From: Pipra filicauda
Lineage: Eukaryota; Chordata; Aves; Passeriformes; Pipridae
Assembly: GCF_003945595.2 (NCBI RefSeq)
Contig: NW_024104330.1
Location: 1 to 64,000, forward strand
Length of the DNA: 64,000 nt
Direction: 5' to 3'
The notes under the pieces were generated by a model that saw nothing but the letters and a program-made list of their open reading frames with translations, was not told where the DNA came from and ran no database searches. The position numbers and the translations under genes were made by a program. The stretch's first letter is position 1, and each line of letters begins with the position of its first letter. Shown piece after piece: positions 1-13,500 of this stretch.

Positions 1-2191
1 ACAATCTGAAAGACACGGGAAGCTATGTAAAAAGGAAAACAGCCTCCACGAAGCCTTGAAAGTCTTTCCAACAGCTTCATGCTTGGATTAGCTGGCCCCC
101 TGAGGCCATGTCCAAAGAAGGTTACAAGTCTAGCTTGTAATATTTGACAAAAGTATTCCTTTTCACGTAGGAATTGTCTCAGCACATCTCTAGGTCTGGT
201 ATATTTATCAGGATATTTATCATCTGTTAGCCACTATGGATCATTTTGTTATTTAAAATATTGGACTGATTTCCTCTGATATAAATTGGGATAGCTCTGT
301 TGAAATCGATGTTGAGTTTTCTCTGTGTGACAAGGCCTTGACTGTGCATCCTTCATGCAGAGAAATAACATTGGGTGGTGTCTAGTTAAATCAATGGAGA
401 TGATTTGGAGGCCCTTGATATAATTTGATCCAGGCTACTATGTAATGTCTTTTTGACAAAAATATCTATCTTTTTTTTCTTCTGTCTTTACATGGTTACA
501 TGCATGGTTTAGGTTCCCAGGGCCAAATGGCATGAGGAATCATATATATCCAACAAAATATGGCATGTTGCTTATGCTCTGCAAGTTACATCTATTCTTC
601 TCTCTCCTTCTGTTGAGTTTTGCTGAGATTATCCCTTTGAGATATCACTCCCTGCAGCTGAGTTTCTGTTCATGTCATCTAGTCCAGTTTTGAAATTCAC
701 AGACTTGTTTCTTGGGTTATGCATCTGGCAATGTGAAGAGTGACAGATGAAAATATCCATAAGTCCTTTATCCTCCTGTTCTGAATATAATACAGAAATC
801 CTATCCAGACAGAGAAAACCTACGCAGTAGAGGCCGAGGTATTTGTTACATCTTAAAAATATGTTCACAAAACTTCTCAATGCTCTTTAAATTTAATCTT
901 AAAAGACAAAAGATGTATCTACTCTTCCAAATCCCTGTTTGCAGAAGGATGTCCAGATAAGTGCTGAGAATATTGTCCCCAGTTACAAGACCTCTACTGC
1001 CTACCTCTTATTATCTCTAAACACAAAATTATACCTCTTTAAAATCTCAAAACATTGCCTATTCTGACCTATTTTTATTCCCACCCTTCATTTTCATAAT
1101 AACATGTAATGAAAAATTCACTTTTTAATTAATAAAGAAGCAAATAGAGAAAAAAATAGCACTCTGGTAGTGGAAGATTAGATTTTGACTTTTTATTTAA
1201 TTGATAACCCTGAAGGTACTGAATTGAATTAATAGCGATTCCATTACTTTAAATTTTCTAGAGCTATTCTGATTTGAACCAGAAGACAATCCTGAATATT
1301 TTATATATTTTAACAACATAAACAAAAATATACTAAGCAGTGTACTTAACAAAAAATGTGAAAGAGATTTTTGCGGATCCTACTCTGTAGCCTTTGTAGA
1401 ATTGTTTCAAGAACCTGGAGTTCTGCATTAATTTTTTTAATCTATTTTAAAATTTTTTTTAATCTATTTTATTTATGATTGATTATGCCTGGCAATATGT
1501 TAATAGGAGAGACATTATTTCATTTTATGCAATGTAATGTAAATGTACCAAACAGTGAACAACTGAAGTGAAATGAAGATTTCCACCCCTTTGCCTCTTG
1601 CTCTGCAATATGAACCATCATGATTGGTGATACATAATACTGCATTCATGATTTTCTAAACTCAGAAAACAGTTTTACTCAAATAAGTGGAAAGCATGTT
1701 CAACAACATCAAGGATATTATAAAGCACGTTCTCCTGTGCTTTATGACAACTTTAATTAACTTCTCTTTACCTCTGTATTCTTCATGTGCTACTCAAAAG
1801 TGATGTACCCAATGTTATTATTTCTTACACTTGTGTAAGTCATCAGATTTTCCACAGGACTTCTCCTTCATATCTGGGAAATACATTCTTGTACCTGGCC
1901 CTTGGGGTGCCTTTTTAAACAAAACTGTTTTTGGCTGCAGTCGGGAGTGGGATGCTGACTAAAGTAAGAAATCCCATGAGTCTTGTTTCCCATCTGCTAT
2001 TGCCTGTAGCTTTGCATATTTTTGTAAGACCATTCAAGTCCCAGGCTTTTGCTGCACTACTGGGAAAGAAAGTATTTGTGTGCCTTTAGGTAAAAGTCTG
2101 CTGGAATACATGGGGAGGAGGGGTTACTCATGTCAGCAGAATTACCTAGGACTACTTCTGAGGTCTTGAATTCTCAGTGGCACTCAGTGGC

Positions 2192-2214
2192 ATTTGCTGA
2201 TTTAATCAGCAAAT
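2192..2214. repeat. 23-bp palindrome
   Basis: Two perfect 11-bp arms, ATTTGCTGATT and AATCAGCAAAT, are separated by a single T. Just upstream (about 2174-2191) the motif CTCAGTGGCA is followed at once by a near copy, ACTCAGTGGC. The arms carry TGCTGA/TCAGCA, which resembles the half-site of a Maf recognition element, but with AT-rich spacing that does not fit a classical MARE. It could be a binding site or chance. Confidence 0.5.
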
Positions 2215-3159
2215 ATACAGGATGAAAATTCCAGTTTAGTTCCTTTAGTCACCGAGTGGAAAGAGCTGCAAGCTTCCTCTCTGTTTATGGAATTTTAGAG
2301 GTTTATGAATTGATCAGGGTTTTTACCTCTTGCCAAGATGGCAAGAGTACATCCTTCAGGTAAGGAACAGCAACCAGCAGTTCTCATGGATATAACAATT
2401 TCTTGTCCTTCCAGAATTCATTTATCTCTTTTTGTCTCTTTTGGCAGCATGGTACAATCTAATTTCAGCTCCCTTTATAAAACAATTTGCTGTTCCATTA
2501 TTCTGTTTCTTACACAAGATATGTAGCTCCATTTCCATACAACATGTGAGACATTTCTAAATGATATTGTCATTATCTCTGTTATTATTGGAAGAATTTG
2601 GGGGATGTCAAAAAACTGTCAAATCCCATGGAATCAAACTGTTCCCAATAAATAAGAAGCAGAACCTGCTTATGAATGATTAAACACAGTTCATCAGCAA
2701 CACTAGCCATGGAAAAGAAATTGTGTCAGATCTTGCTGCCTCAGCCATTTATGACTGCATGAAAAGGATATTTTTTTCAGCAAGTAGGAGGAAGACACTT
2801 CTCAATGGGAAAGTCCTCTACTGACTTTTGAAAATGTAATGCCTTACCCACTGAATTGTATTGAGGTTTGTGAAAATTATGTAGGCAACTGTAGACAAGC
2901 CAACTAAGCACAGTATATCAAGTCATTATGGCACCCAGGGTATGTCCAATTACTTGACTTTCTTGCGGCTCTCCTCTTTACCAGTCACAAACTTTTCTAA
3001 GTTTCTCTAGGTGGCAGCAGCGGCTGTCATTGACTTTCCTGCATTTGCTTCCAGTTTGTGCTTCCTTCTGTGAAGTGAATGATTGATTCCTACAATAAAG
3101 GTGTCCTCCTCTCATGCCCATTCCTACAAAATTGGATATGTAGATGTGTGTATGTATGC

Positions 3160-3209
3160 ATTTGTGTGTGTATGGAGCCACAGAGCGCGGACAGACCACA
3201 CACACAAAT
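3160..3209. repeat. inverted (TG)n/(CA)n repeat
   Basis: Positions 3160-3171 (ATTTGTGTGTGT) are the exact reverse complement of 3198-3209 (ACACACACAAAT). A 26-nt spacer containing GCGCGG separates them. A 12-bp stem could form in single-stranded DNA or RNA. The alternating purine-pyrimidine arms could also adopt Z-DNA. The origin may be microsatellite slippage followed by inversion. Confidence 0.6.
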
Positions 3210-3342
3210 TTTACATGCTAAATACAAACACTTCAGAAAGGGACATATTTATTGAGAAAATGAATTTTTGTGTGTTAATATTCATATACATTTGTTGGTG
3301 CCCATCTTTCCAAGTTGGATATGACCTTTATTTCCCCTTTGG

Positions 3343-3343
<1 letters not shown>

Positions 3344-3377
<34 letters not shown>
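3344..3377. repeat. poly(T) tract, 34 T
   Basis: An uninterrupted run of 34 T is flanked by GGC on the left and AAAGCC on the right. No LINE or SINE body is recognisable beside it, so it is not assigned as the poly(A) tail of a retroposon. Length polymorphism and assembly uncertainty are to be expected. Confidence 0.85.
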
Positions 3378-3381
<4 letters not shown>

Positions 3382-4834
3382 CCTGAGCAGAAGGAGCTTT
3401 ACCAGAGCTGGAATTTCTTAACTGCTTTATCATGATAATCACAAAGACATGTCTACTGGGCTTTTTCAGAATAGTTATGCAGTGAAGAGTACAAACTAAA
3501 GCTCATAATTTTTTTATAGACTGGAGGAACCTATTGCACACATAAACAGAAATAAGAAACTTTCATGGTCTGAGATCCACACAGCTTCTTCTGCAAGAAT
3601 TGCTTAAATTTCTCTTCTTCTCTCTAATACAATCTTGGAAACTAAAAAGAAATAGAAAAGAAATAGGCATCATGGCTTGATGTACCATATCACAACCTTA
3701 GCAACTCATTTTTTGGAAGAAAAGATTAGATTTTCGTAATACAGTAATTTATGATTAACTGTGACATAGAAAATATAGTAATACTATCAATCAGTTCTAA
3801 TTTGTAGCTAGGCCTCAGCTGCATTTTAAAACAACTATGCCAGATATATCAATGATGGTAGCATAGCTTTCTAACATAAACAGAAATTATTTGACAAGCT
3901 GTGGTTTTCCACCAGTTGTCAAAAATTCACAGCTATCTGAGAACATATACTCAAGCCCTCTCTTTCAAACCTGGCAGCCAACTACTTTTGCCCTTGAAAA
4001 TATTTCTGGAATATAAATCTATTGATCTTGAGGCTTGTCAGCCTGTCACAGAAAATGTGTATTTGCATTGAAATAGTTAATTTCTGGTTAGTTTTGAAAA
4101 TGAATTGAAGTAAAGAAAATGTAAGAAACCTTACTGAATTCTAGAAGGATTCTAGCAAGAGTTAATATTGTTTAGAGAGCAGCAATTTAATCAGAATGTA
4201 ATATCCCACTCTAAAAATATCTTTGTAGGGGTTTAATTTGCCTGAATACCTTTCTACAGACAATCTCTTAAACATATGTATGGCTTATAACATCCATGAC
4301 ATCTGAGCACTGCAATTCCTCTGTGATGTGGTGAAGTGCTATCATTACAATTTTCAGACACAGTAACAAGGCAAACAGAGGATCCTGTTTGCAAAGATAT
4401 TGGTGCACTCAGTGAGGACAATAGGCTGTCGTTATAACTCTTTCCAAAGCAGTATTTTCTGTCCAACTATTTAAAGTGTTTGTTCCACCTTCACTCACTC
4501 CAGACTCAAATGTTTTTCCAGGAACCTGTCTTGATTTTCAGTATTATTATATGTACATCTGATGCTGAGATTTCTCTATACTGTTTCTGACAAATGCAAA
4601 TCTGAACCCACTCTTGAGGGCAAGATTGCCCATTCTTCAAGATGTAAAAAAATAGAGTGCATATTCTCAGGCTACCTCAGCCCATGCTCTGGAGATAACT
4701 GGAAGCTTAGAGACTTCTAGAAACATACTCTGGATAAGAGATTTGTTCAAGCCATCTGAATGGTCCAACATGGTGATAACTATTGTTTATTCTCTTTACT
4801 TGAAATTAGCAATTCTGGGCCATCATTTTCTTTG

Positions 4835-4849
4835 AAAAAAAAAAAAAAA
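4835..4849. repeat. poly(A) tract, 15 A
   Basis: A simple mononucleotide run is followed by GAAAAGG. No retroposon body is recognised upstream, so it is called a simple repeat only. Confidence 0.7.
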
Positions 4850-6729
4850 GAAAAGGCTGCTAATGGGCTTTAGGAACAAACAACAAATCCCTTATGTAAA
4901 TATTCTTCAACTAAAGACATAGACAAACTTAACGGCATTGGAAGCTAGGGTTTGTTTGCTTCTTTTTGTTGTATCCTTCCAAATAATCTTTTTCACATTA
5001 GGAAAGACCAGCTTTTTGAAGGCTTGGCTGTTCCACCTCTCCGTCTCAAAGGCAGAAAGGTGAACTGCCCATCAGCAACCCAGTCAACAACACAGGCCAT
5101 CCGATAGAACTATAAAGGGTAAAAGATAATTAACAAGAGATGGTTTAGAAAAATTCATCTCAGACAAGTCTAAGCAGTGACATTTTAAACTGGTAGACAT
5201 TAAGATAAAATCAACTGCATGTATTAGCTATAGAATTAGTCATTAACATTTAAATGTAGCCAGGAGGCAGAAATGAGACATCCTGCTGGCAAGAGCCACA
5301 GGACGTATATATTATCCTCAAGAGTGAAAGCTATTAATTGTCAGGGAAGTAAGGCAGACTAAGGGGCCTGGGAGGGGAAAATCATCTATAGTAGGTGTTC
5401 ACATGCACATCTACCAGTCAAGTCTTTTCAGTAATGTAAGATATTCTTTAGCTGTGTGGTTATGATTTTGTACAGACTATTTCATGCTACCATTTGGGCT
5501 GGAGGAGCCACCTACATGGTGTGCAACCGCCTTTAGAAATTACACAGGCAAACAAAAAGGAAGGCACATGTGCCTTCACATTCTGAGCTTTCTTGTTTTC
5601 TCTTGTCCAGGTATCCTTTGGGCATATCCTCCTCATTTACTCTCCACTTCTACTGCTATTATAAAAAAGTCATGGTAGCTTCCACATTCCTACTCTACAA
5701 GCAACCTAATGGTTGCAAAAGGACTGCAGAACATTTTATACCATGAAGCATTCAGTTTTATGCAAACTAAGAAAAAAAGGAACCACTAGATCCTTTTGTC
5801 TTGATAATATAGTTGTGTTTCTAGGCTGACAATTGACATCCCTTTGGTGTATCAAGGCTAGTATATGCACCTTGCAAAAGTGCATTATCATCAGAAAAGA
5901 AACACTGTATTAGCAAATAACATCTGTAGTAGAAACAAGGCCACACTAAGAGGTCTTCTTTAGGCAAACTTCTTCAAAGCATGAGACACACATTAATTCT
6001 ATTTTCTGTCAAGACATGTTTGTCCAGATTAGAAACTAGTGTCTGGGGCTTATTCTGATTGCAGTTAATTCAGAATTTAATTACTTCATTAAGTTTTTAG
6101 ACAGAAGGATAATACAGCCATGAAATTAGACTGGCATGTAATTTTCTGATGAGAAATTTATCACATAATCTGAAGCCAAAAATTACTTTTTGTGGCTGCT
6201 AAAGCTGGTGGGTACAATGGTTGAATCATATTAAGAGAAAGAAGGAAATGGAATAGAACAGGTGAAATGTAAGTGAAGTGCTTAATTTAAAACACTTTGT
6301 TAATATTTACTTTGTAGATCTATAGAGAAAAATGACACACAACTGAAATAACATTTCATTTTTACCTAATAAAATTAACACATCCATCAGTGAATTCTCT
6401 CTCTTTTGGTTTTTTTTTTCATTATCATACCTTTCATACCTAATAATTCTAAGGTTTACCAGATGAAGCCAGTGTGAAGATTCATGTGATTCCTGGTTAT
6501 CATATTTAATATGGAAGCAGAGTAAGCTGGTTTGCAGATAGGCTTTTATGAGTGACAGAATGAATATAATAGTAGAATAGTAAACAGTGTTAACCAAGCC
6601 TCTGAGAAAAATCTGTCTCTGCTGGGAAGGAAGGAGCATCACCATTTGCTAATACTAAAACTTACTAGTTTGGTCTTGAAAAGTATAAGTGATCATCCTT
6701 CAAATCTTCTCAACTTTCTAGAATTAGAA

Positions 6730-6850
6730 GGTAGAGTTTGGTGGGATTTTTATTATTTTTTTTGAGGTTTTTGTTGTTTTGTTTTGTTTGTTCGCAATTT
6801 TGTTAGGGTTCTTCTGTTGGTGGTGGTGGAGGTGGTTTTTGGTTTTCTTT
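6730..6850. repeat. G/T-rich low-complexity patch
   Basis: The + strand is almost free of C and A over about 120 bases, with blocks of TTTTG and a (TGG)n stretch near 6818-6835. On the minus strand it reads as Lys/Asn/His-rich translation, which is a composition artefact and not a gene. Confidence 0.6.
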
Positions 6851-7455
6851 TTCATGAGGCCCCTGTATGTGTATATATAGATATAAACCACTACACTCAT
6901 ATACATATATGAACTGAGAAGGCCACCTATTTGCTAAAAATCTCAGAATATGCAGCAAGACTTGATTTGATTAGATCTTTCTTTAATGACTTTAATTGTA
7001 ATTGGGTTGGAGTAGCTGGATATGTCTTTCTGTTTCCCTCTCCACTCATTCTCAAATCCAGTGCATAGCGTAAAGAAAAACCTGAAATATTTGATGTTGC
7101 TATTTTTTTTTCAATTGTGACAAGATTTTTTATATATTCCTTTATATTAGTTCCTGAGTTGGAACTAATAGGGCCCATTTGTTCTGCCTGCCAAGTGAGT
7201 CAGCAATATAACTCTGCATTTCTAAGTAAGGTCATAATGAAAAAAACCACTATGAGTCCTTTAAGTATTTTGAAAAGCATTTGCTAATACAGATGACTTT
7301 TGAGTGCTTTAAAATATTTTTGATGCAATTAACATAAATTTGCAGCATTTATTTGAGCTTTGTTTGTAGAATACTCTTGTTCACAATGTTTTTCCAGTTC
7401 AGCAGCTTAGCATTATTGCTTACATTTTCAAACCAGTTAGGGATGTACAATAAGG

Positions 7456-7528
7456 TCAATGTCTTGCCTAAGGTGAGAAGGGAATTGTACAGGATGTCTG
7501 GGAGTAGATCCCAAGTCTTCTTATTCCT
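7456..7528 (+). repeat. MIR-like ancient SINE relic
   Basis: The order of motifs follows the 3' half of mammalian-wide-interspersed-repeat-type SINEs read in the antisense direction: CTTGCCTAAGGT, then a gap, then TGGGAGTAGATCCCAAGTCT. The family consensus has CTTGCCCAAGGTCACA followed by an imperfect GAACCCAGGTCTTCTGA. Divergence is high, as expected for a repeat amplified before birds and mammals split. The identification is by eye. Confidence 0.4.
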
Positions 7529-10001
7529 TTTACTGTATTTTTCCACGAAGACCATTGCTGTGTGTACTAAATAGGTTGGAAAAATAAGGCTGTTTTTCTG
7601 ACAGTCTGATTCCTTGATGTATGTGTAGTAAATCCCGAGTGTCTTAGAATTACAGCAGATGATATAAGGAAAGTGTAATTAAATGAACAATATACAGAGA
7701 AAGCCAGACTAACGATCCTATGTTCTTTGGAAATGGCTGAATAGAGGAAAAGAATACAAAACGTAGACAAGGGGTTTTTTTTCTCTTTATGAGAAGGAGA
7801 CAGGTTTATTAGTTTAGGGAGCAGCATAAAGTAAACACTATGCAAAACCAATTCTTTATGAGGCACTTTTTCAGTATGCGCATAGCCACAGTTTACAAAA
7901 AAAGCTAAGGTCTAATTCAGTGCTATCATAAGGATCTCTTGGGCCTAAGTGGGCTCTCACTGAAGAAATGACAGCAGATATACTCTAGAAAATGGATGTT
8001 TATGACCTTCAGCTGAGATAGGTGGCCAGGCCTCAACTGATTCAAATCATCACATTCTGAGGACATCACTGGAGTTAGATCCATTTACAGCACTTGTTTT
8101 TTGGCAAGTGGTGTACACTCTGTGGGCTATACAGGTAATGTCCCTGCTCATAAAATGTACTGGACATACAAAGCTCTAGATTTTAAATAATAAATCAGCT
8201 CTTGAATCAGTAGGAAGTGGATCATTGTGTATTTGTCATTCTAGACTCTAGTTTCAATCATCTGCTTTACAGTACATCATCTCTGTTATCCTGACAAGGC
8301 CCACTTGTCATCTTTTCTGACATTGTTCAGAAGTTGCTGTAGTAGTTTAGATATGTTAAGAGTAGGAAACTCTTCAGAGCAACAGAAGAGGTCATATATG
8401 GATTGCATTGGCTTTCAGATACAAATGACTACAGTGTGTAAATGACACCTTGATAAAAGAACAGCATTTCAGAGCGTCATTCCTATGAGTAAAATCCATA
8501 TTTAGAAAAATGTAAATTAAAGGTGTTATTGTTTTAAACATACAAAAAAATTTAGAAAATTCTCTTTTTAGTACTGGGTTTTGCCCTCATTTAAAATTCT
8601 TCTGTTGATATTGGTACCTTACACATCCTTATGAGGTAGCTAATTGGGTCATCTAGAAATAAAGCTATATGTCCTCAGATTCTCAAAAACTCTAGTCATC
8701 ACCAAAATATACCTAAGAAAAATAATATCTCTATATTAACCCTTTAGAGACATAATGTTGGATAAGAGGACTGTTCGTGATAGTAATTTTAAAATGTTTA
8801 TGGCATGTGCTGGCACTCTGCTGTCCCACCAAAATAATAGTCCTACTGTTTTGAGAGGAGTTAATCACCTAAACCATTGAGACAAATAATTTCCTTCTTT
8901 CTGTTGCCACCGTCCAGACAGCTGGCCTCACCATACAAAATATAAAGCAAGCAAAAAAACCCCCACTTACTCGTAAGTACTATGCTTTCTTTCTTATTCT
9001 GGTTCTCCAGATAAACGAACAAAGTCTCAATCCTGAGCTACATCGCACTGCAGATACTGTCAGGCTTGGAGTGTGTCAGTCAACAACACTTTAAATTGAC
9101 TATATTAGAAGCAGATCATAAAAATGGATACACATGATATTTTCTGAAGTAGCCAAATATTAGAATTCCCAATCTGCAAGAGATTTCCTGGTTCTTAGAA
9201 TTTTTACTTTTGTTGTTTATTAGCACCAAACCAAATGTAGAATAAATGAAAAATATATCTGATTTTTCATTAGAAAAATGGAGAATAGTGGAAAAAAAAA
9301 TTGCACTGTCCTTTTCAAAGTATTTTGATATGAAAATTACAAAATGCATGCTACTATTCTTTATATCCACAACTTTAAATGCTTTGTTCAGATATTCCCT
9401 GGAAATTTTCTACAAGCATATATTAACCACTGTAGGAAAATCTAGTATCTTATTAACATTTTCCAATGAAAAACTGCTTCATTAAGAAGTGTCCAAGTTC
9501 TACTGTTTTATTTCACTGTTCTGTTTTCTGAATTGAGTACTTAAAATATCATAGATGTTTGACAGACAAACAAAGTAATTATACAGGCTGTGATCTATCT
9601 GTACGAAAAAGGTCTCAGATTCTCTTTCTCATTTTTCTTACGAATAGATTATTATTACATACACTTTGCAGTTAAGCTTGTAGGCAGGACCAAACAGCTA
9701 TGGAATGGGATAAAAATACTATTTCTAAACTAATGCTATGTGGAACTCTTGGAAATGGAATTTTTTTATGTTTTGTAAGTATTTTCATATACTATCTTAT
9801 TAATAATTCAAGTCATGCCTTAATGACATGTTCATAAGGTATACTAATAAATATATTGCGTGAAGGACATATCATGTTAAAACTCTTATTTCCCAAAAAG
9901 GTCCAAAAATACACTAAAGAATGATCAGGTTTCAGGGGATCCATATAATTAAAATACAAACTATCAAAATTCTGTCCCAGGAAAACTTTTTCTCTACTTG
10001 A

Positions 10002-10514
10002 ATGAATTGGCTTAATCATATATATGGTTTTATACCCGCATATATTGATCACTACAAAGTTGTACTGCTTTTTCTATGGTTCCTTTTTCTCATTATTAAG
10101 TACCTGTTGCTGACTGTGCTTTGTAATTTGGGCAATAAACTTTATTACTGTTCAAGAAGAGAGCCTGGAGTTTCTTTGCTGAGTAGACTTAAACTCCTTA
10201 GCATGGGTATGGAAGACTGTAAGGAACTATCTACATTACTGCAGGAAACAGCTTCAGCAGCAATGTCTTGGCTCAGTGATGGAAAATCAAAACACTTAAA
10301 AGACCTTAAAAATCCTTTGCAAGAATATTGTGATGATGGACTTCTGGCACTTGACATATACTGCAGAAGGAGAAGTACCAGCATCAATTTTGAAAATGAT
10401 CCTTGGGAACAAAAACATTATGATTTTAGATTTTACCTTTTTTACTGCATAACTATTGAAAATATATTTGTCATTACACTTTGGGACAATAAGATATTTA
10501 GTCAGTCCAATTAA
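10002..10514 (+). other. unassigned 170-codon ORF
   Basis: This is one of the two longest open frames in the window and is unusual for such AT-rich DNA. The N-terminal third (residues about 19-45) is strongly hydrophobic and looks like translated intronic T-rich sequence. The middle (residues about 52-125, DNA about 10157-10380) has a balanced, soluble composition with helical, acidic and Leu-rich stretches such as MEDCKELSTLLQETASAAMS. This central part is preceded by an AG at 10155-10156 and followed by a GT at 10375, so it could be an exon or a fragment of a retrocopy. I do not recognise the family. The frame may still be open by chance. No paralogue or partner gene lies nearby. Confidence 0.25.
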
Positions 10515-13500
10515 GAGACTTTTTTATTTATTAAGTTATTATTACCCTAGTAGGACTAAGTGCATGCTTAATTTTTTACAAATGTGAAGCTGCAGGATTT
10601 AATGTGTAGCAGAAATTCTTTTCTTTTGTGATCCTTGGAATTCTGTTTAGTCCTGACTTTTGTTTTCTTTTTTTTTCTTCATATTTCTTAACTGTGAATG
10701 CTTACTGAAAACAGGCTTCTGCCATAGTTGAGTTATATTGAAATCAGACAGGATTGATTAGCATTGATAGAATTAGATAGGTATTGAGAAACATGACTCA
10801 TATATATATATCAATTTAATTTTAAAATACATGTACAATTCTTAAAAATCAACATGACATGACTTTGAGGCTTTGAACTCAGGAACATAAGAATAAATGA
10901 GGAGTTTATGCAAAACCTATTTATGTCCAGATTGAGATTTTTGAGAATGGAAGGTATGTAGGTGCCAAATGGCACTGAATTTCCAGACAAGCTTTATTAA
11001 TCAGAGTCAAAAAAAAAAAAAAAAGGAAAAATAAGAAACTTGAATGCAACTTCTGACAATTTGCAGTTAAAGTGTGCTTTCAGACTGAAGGTGAAACTTC
11101 TGATCTAATTTGTTGAAACTGTGAAGGTTCCAGAGATTCATTCACATCTGTATTTTCCCAACTTGTCTGCATACTAACACCATATACTGAAATGTGCTGT
11201 TGCATTTCAGTGCTCAGGCAGCAGCTCAGAACTTCCATGTCTGGGACCTGCGAGAGCAAATGGCTTCCAGTAAGGCACAAGGGAGGCAGGGAAAGAATGC
11301 CAGAGCAAGAAACCAACAGAAAGAAATAGATCTTCTAGTTAGTCTTGTTCTCTGTGTGTGTTTGTGTTCTGTCACGTTATTCAATCAGTTCCAAACCCCC
11401 ACTTTGTAAAAAATCTTTGGGCAACATCTGCTTCCGTGTCCTGCTGTTTAGGCAGGCAGCTCAGATGATAAACAGCCCAAGACCTGGATTTCCCAAAGTG
11501 CTGTGCTATACGTGGCCTAGGCCATTTCCTTTTCCTTCCACAGTGTTTATGGACATCTGTTTGGCAGAATGTGACCGAATACTCCAACTGATTAGCCTGT
11601 GCAATGCATAACACAAGAGGAACGTATGCCTGGTTTGGGTTATCCTAACACTGTAATACCCATAGCTACTTTGCAAACTTTCTATTTTAAACAGTATAGG
11701 TGCTCAAACACAATACAGCCAGGATACTGACACACCCTAATACCTCTGAAGATCAGGGTCTTCAAAGATTTCCACTGATAGCTCAAGAGACTCAAATTCT
11801 TAATTCCTAAGATACTTTTGTCTTCTCAAGTGGACAAGTTCACTACTGCTTATTAAAACTGGAGTCTAATGCTTTGGGTTAGACCAAAGGCTTTATAAAC
11901 ATAAATGTATCAAGAGAATTGTAAAAATTCTGTTCTTTTGCAATTTACAAAAACTGGTTTCAAGTTCCTGCATCAAGCAGACACTTTGGAAAATATCATT
12001 AAGTTATTATTTAGCAAATTTATAGGGGATTGACCACACACATCTCTTTGCTTCTAACACACCTCTACAGTGGATTCTCTCATAACCAAAGCAGAAAAAT
12101 CTGGAGCGTTATTATTTGAACACCATGACATGATGAGGCAGTTCACTGGATAAAGTTTACATCTTATAACTCATGAAATAATATATGTCTTGGGAGAAAA
12201 GAACTCTACCAAAGCACAGAAATCATTTTAGTTCTAGTGTGTTTGTTTCAGCTCAGAAGAATTCTTGCCTGTTCTTGGCACATATTTTTCAAGAGAAGTT
12301 AGGCTTCAATGCTGGTGTATTTCCAGCTATAACTAATTTTTCATTGTTCAGATAGTTAAACCTTCAGAGCTTCAGCAGAGCTGCAACTAACAGGTATCTT
12401 GGGACTCTGTGAATCCAAATGTTGACATTTTGTAGCAAAGCTTGTTAGAGCATTTGCCAGGAAACTGAATTCTGTAGCGCTTTAAACTAGCTGACTGCTC
12501 TTAAACACCTTTGGCAGTTATATTATTCCTTGCAAACATTTTCAGAGTTGGATGGGGATCATACTGCAGTGGCCAGACAATCTGTCCACCAAACACCCTT
12601 GTTTTGAAGAAACTGGATGGCTGTTTTCACTCTTCATTTACTAACAGTCAAGTACATGGGTGAATGAGTAGATTTCTTGGTACCAATTAAAGCGGTTCAG
12701 TCACAAAGCTAGAACTGAATAAAATAATTTGAATAACACTATGGCAGCATTTTGCTCTTCCATGGCATTTTTAATTTCATAATCTTATAATAATTGATGG
12801 TTAACTGGAGTTAATTTTGAGGTGTATACTGTTAGTACTCTGAACAGACAGGAACACATTCTTGCTTATATCATACTAACATCCACATCTAAGATGGTCC
12901 CTGTCACAGCTGCAGCTCTGCAAACCATTAAAAAATTCACGGTTCAAGTGTGTTCACAATTAATACGTTTGATAAAGATATGCTTTTAGGATAAGTACAC
13001 ATTTTGAGTAGTATTTATCAATTCAAACTAATCAGAAAGTAATTTTCATCTTAGGGGAATACCTGGTATCTTGATAAGGGTTTTAATTTTTTTTTTTTTA
13101 ATATAGAAAATTTTAATTATCAAAGTTTTGGGTAATAAGCAGAAAGCTGAGACACACGAGAGCTCTCATTGTTTTGGGAGCTCCCTCAGCTAAAATTAAA
13201 TGTTTCTATTTTAAAGTGGAGATTTGAACAAAAAAATGTGCCATTTTTTTTCCCCAGAAGTGTCGACTAGTGATCAGACATTTTATTTGATTAACATATC
13301 ATAATAAAAGATTTCTATTAGTGAATTATTTCATTTTGAAATGTAATTTTGAGGTTTTTAATGTTGTTTTGAAAAATCCCAATTTCAACATGAATATAAA
13401 TAAGATTTTATACCGTATATATCAATGTCTACTGGGAAAAATCTCAGGGAGATTCCAATAGAATCTTTAGAAGAAATGGAAGAATCATCCCAAATAAGAG

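Larger units (their letters stand above)
1..3340. other. AT-rich noncoding DNA
   Basis: No recognisable gene or repeat family is seen here. Frames are short and broken. The stretch holds a short imperfect palindrome near 2.2 kb, an inverted repeat near 3.2 kb and a weak candidate exon near 2.3 kb, listed separately. It most likely belongs to an intron or intergenic region of a vertebrate genome. Confidence 0.6.
3378..10001. other. AT-rich noncoding DNA
   Basis: No gene is recognisable. The stretch contains a 15-A run at 4835-4849, a G/T-rich low-complexity patch at about 6730-6850 and a MIR-like relic at about 7456-7528. The short frames in it have low-complexity composition (strings of Lys, Asn, Phe and Leu) and match no protein family that I recognise. 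Confidence 0.6.
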
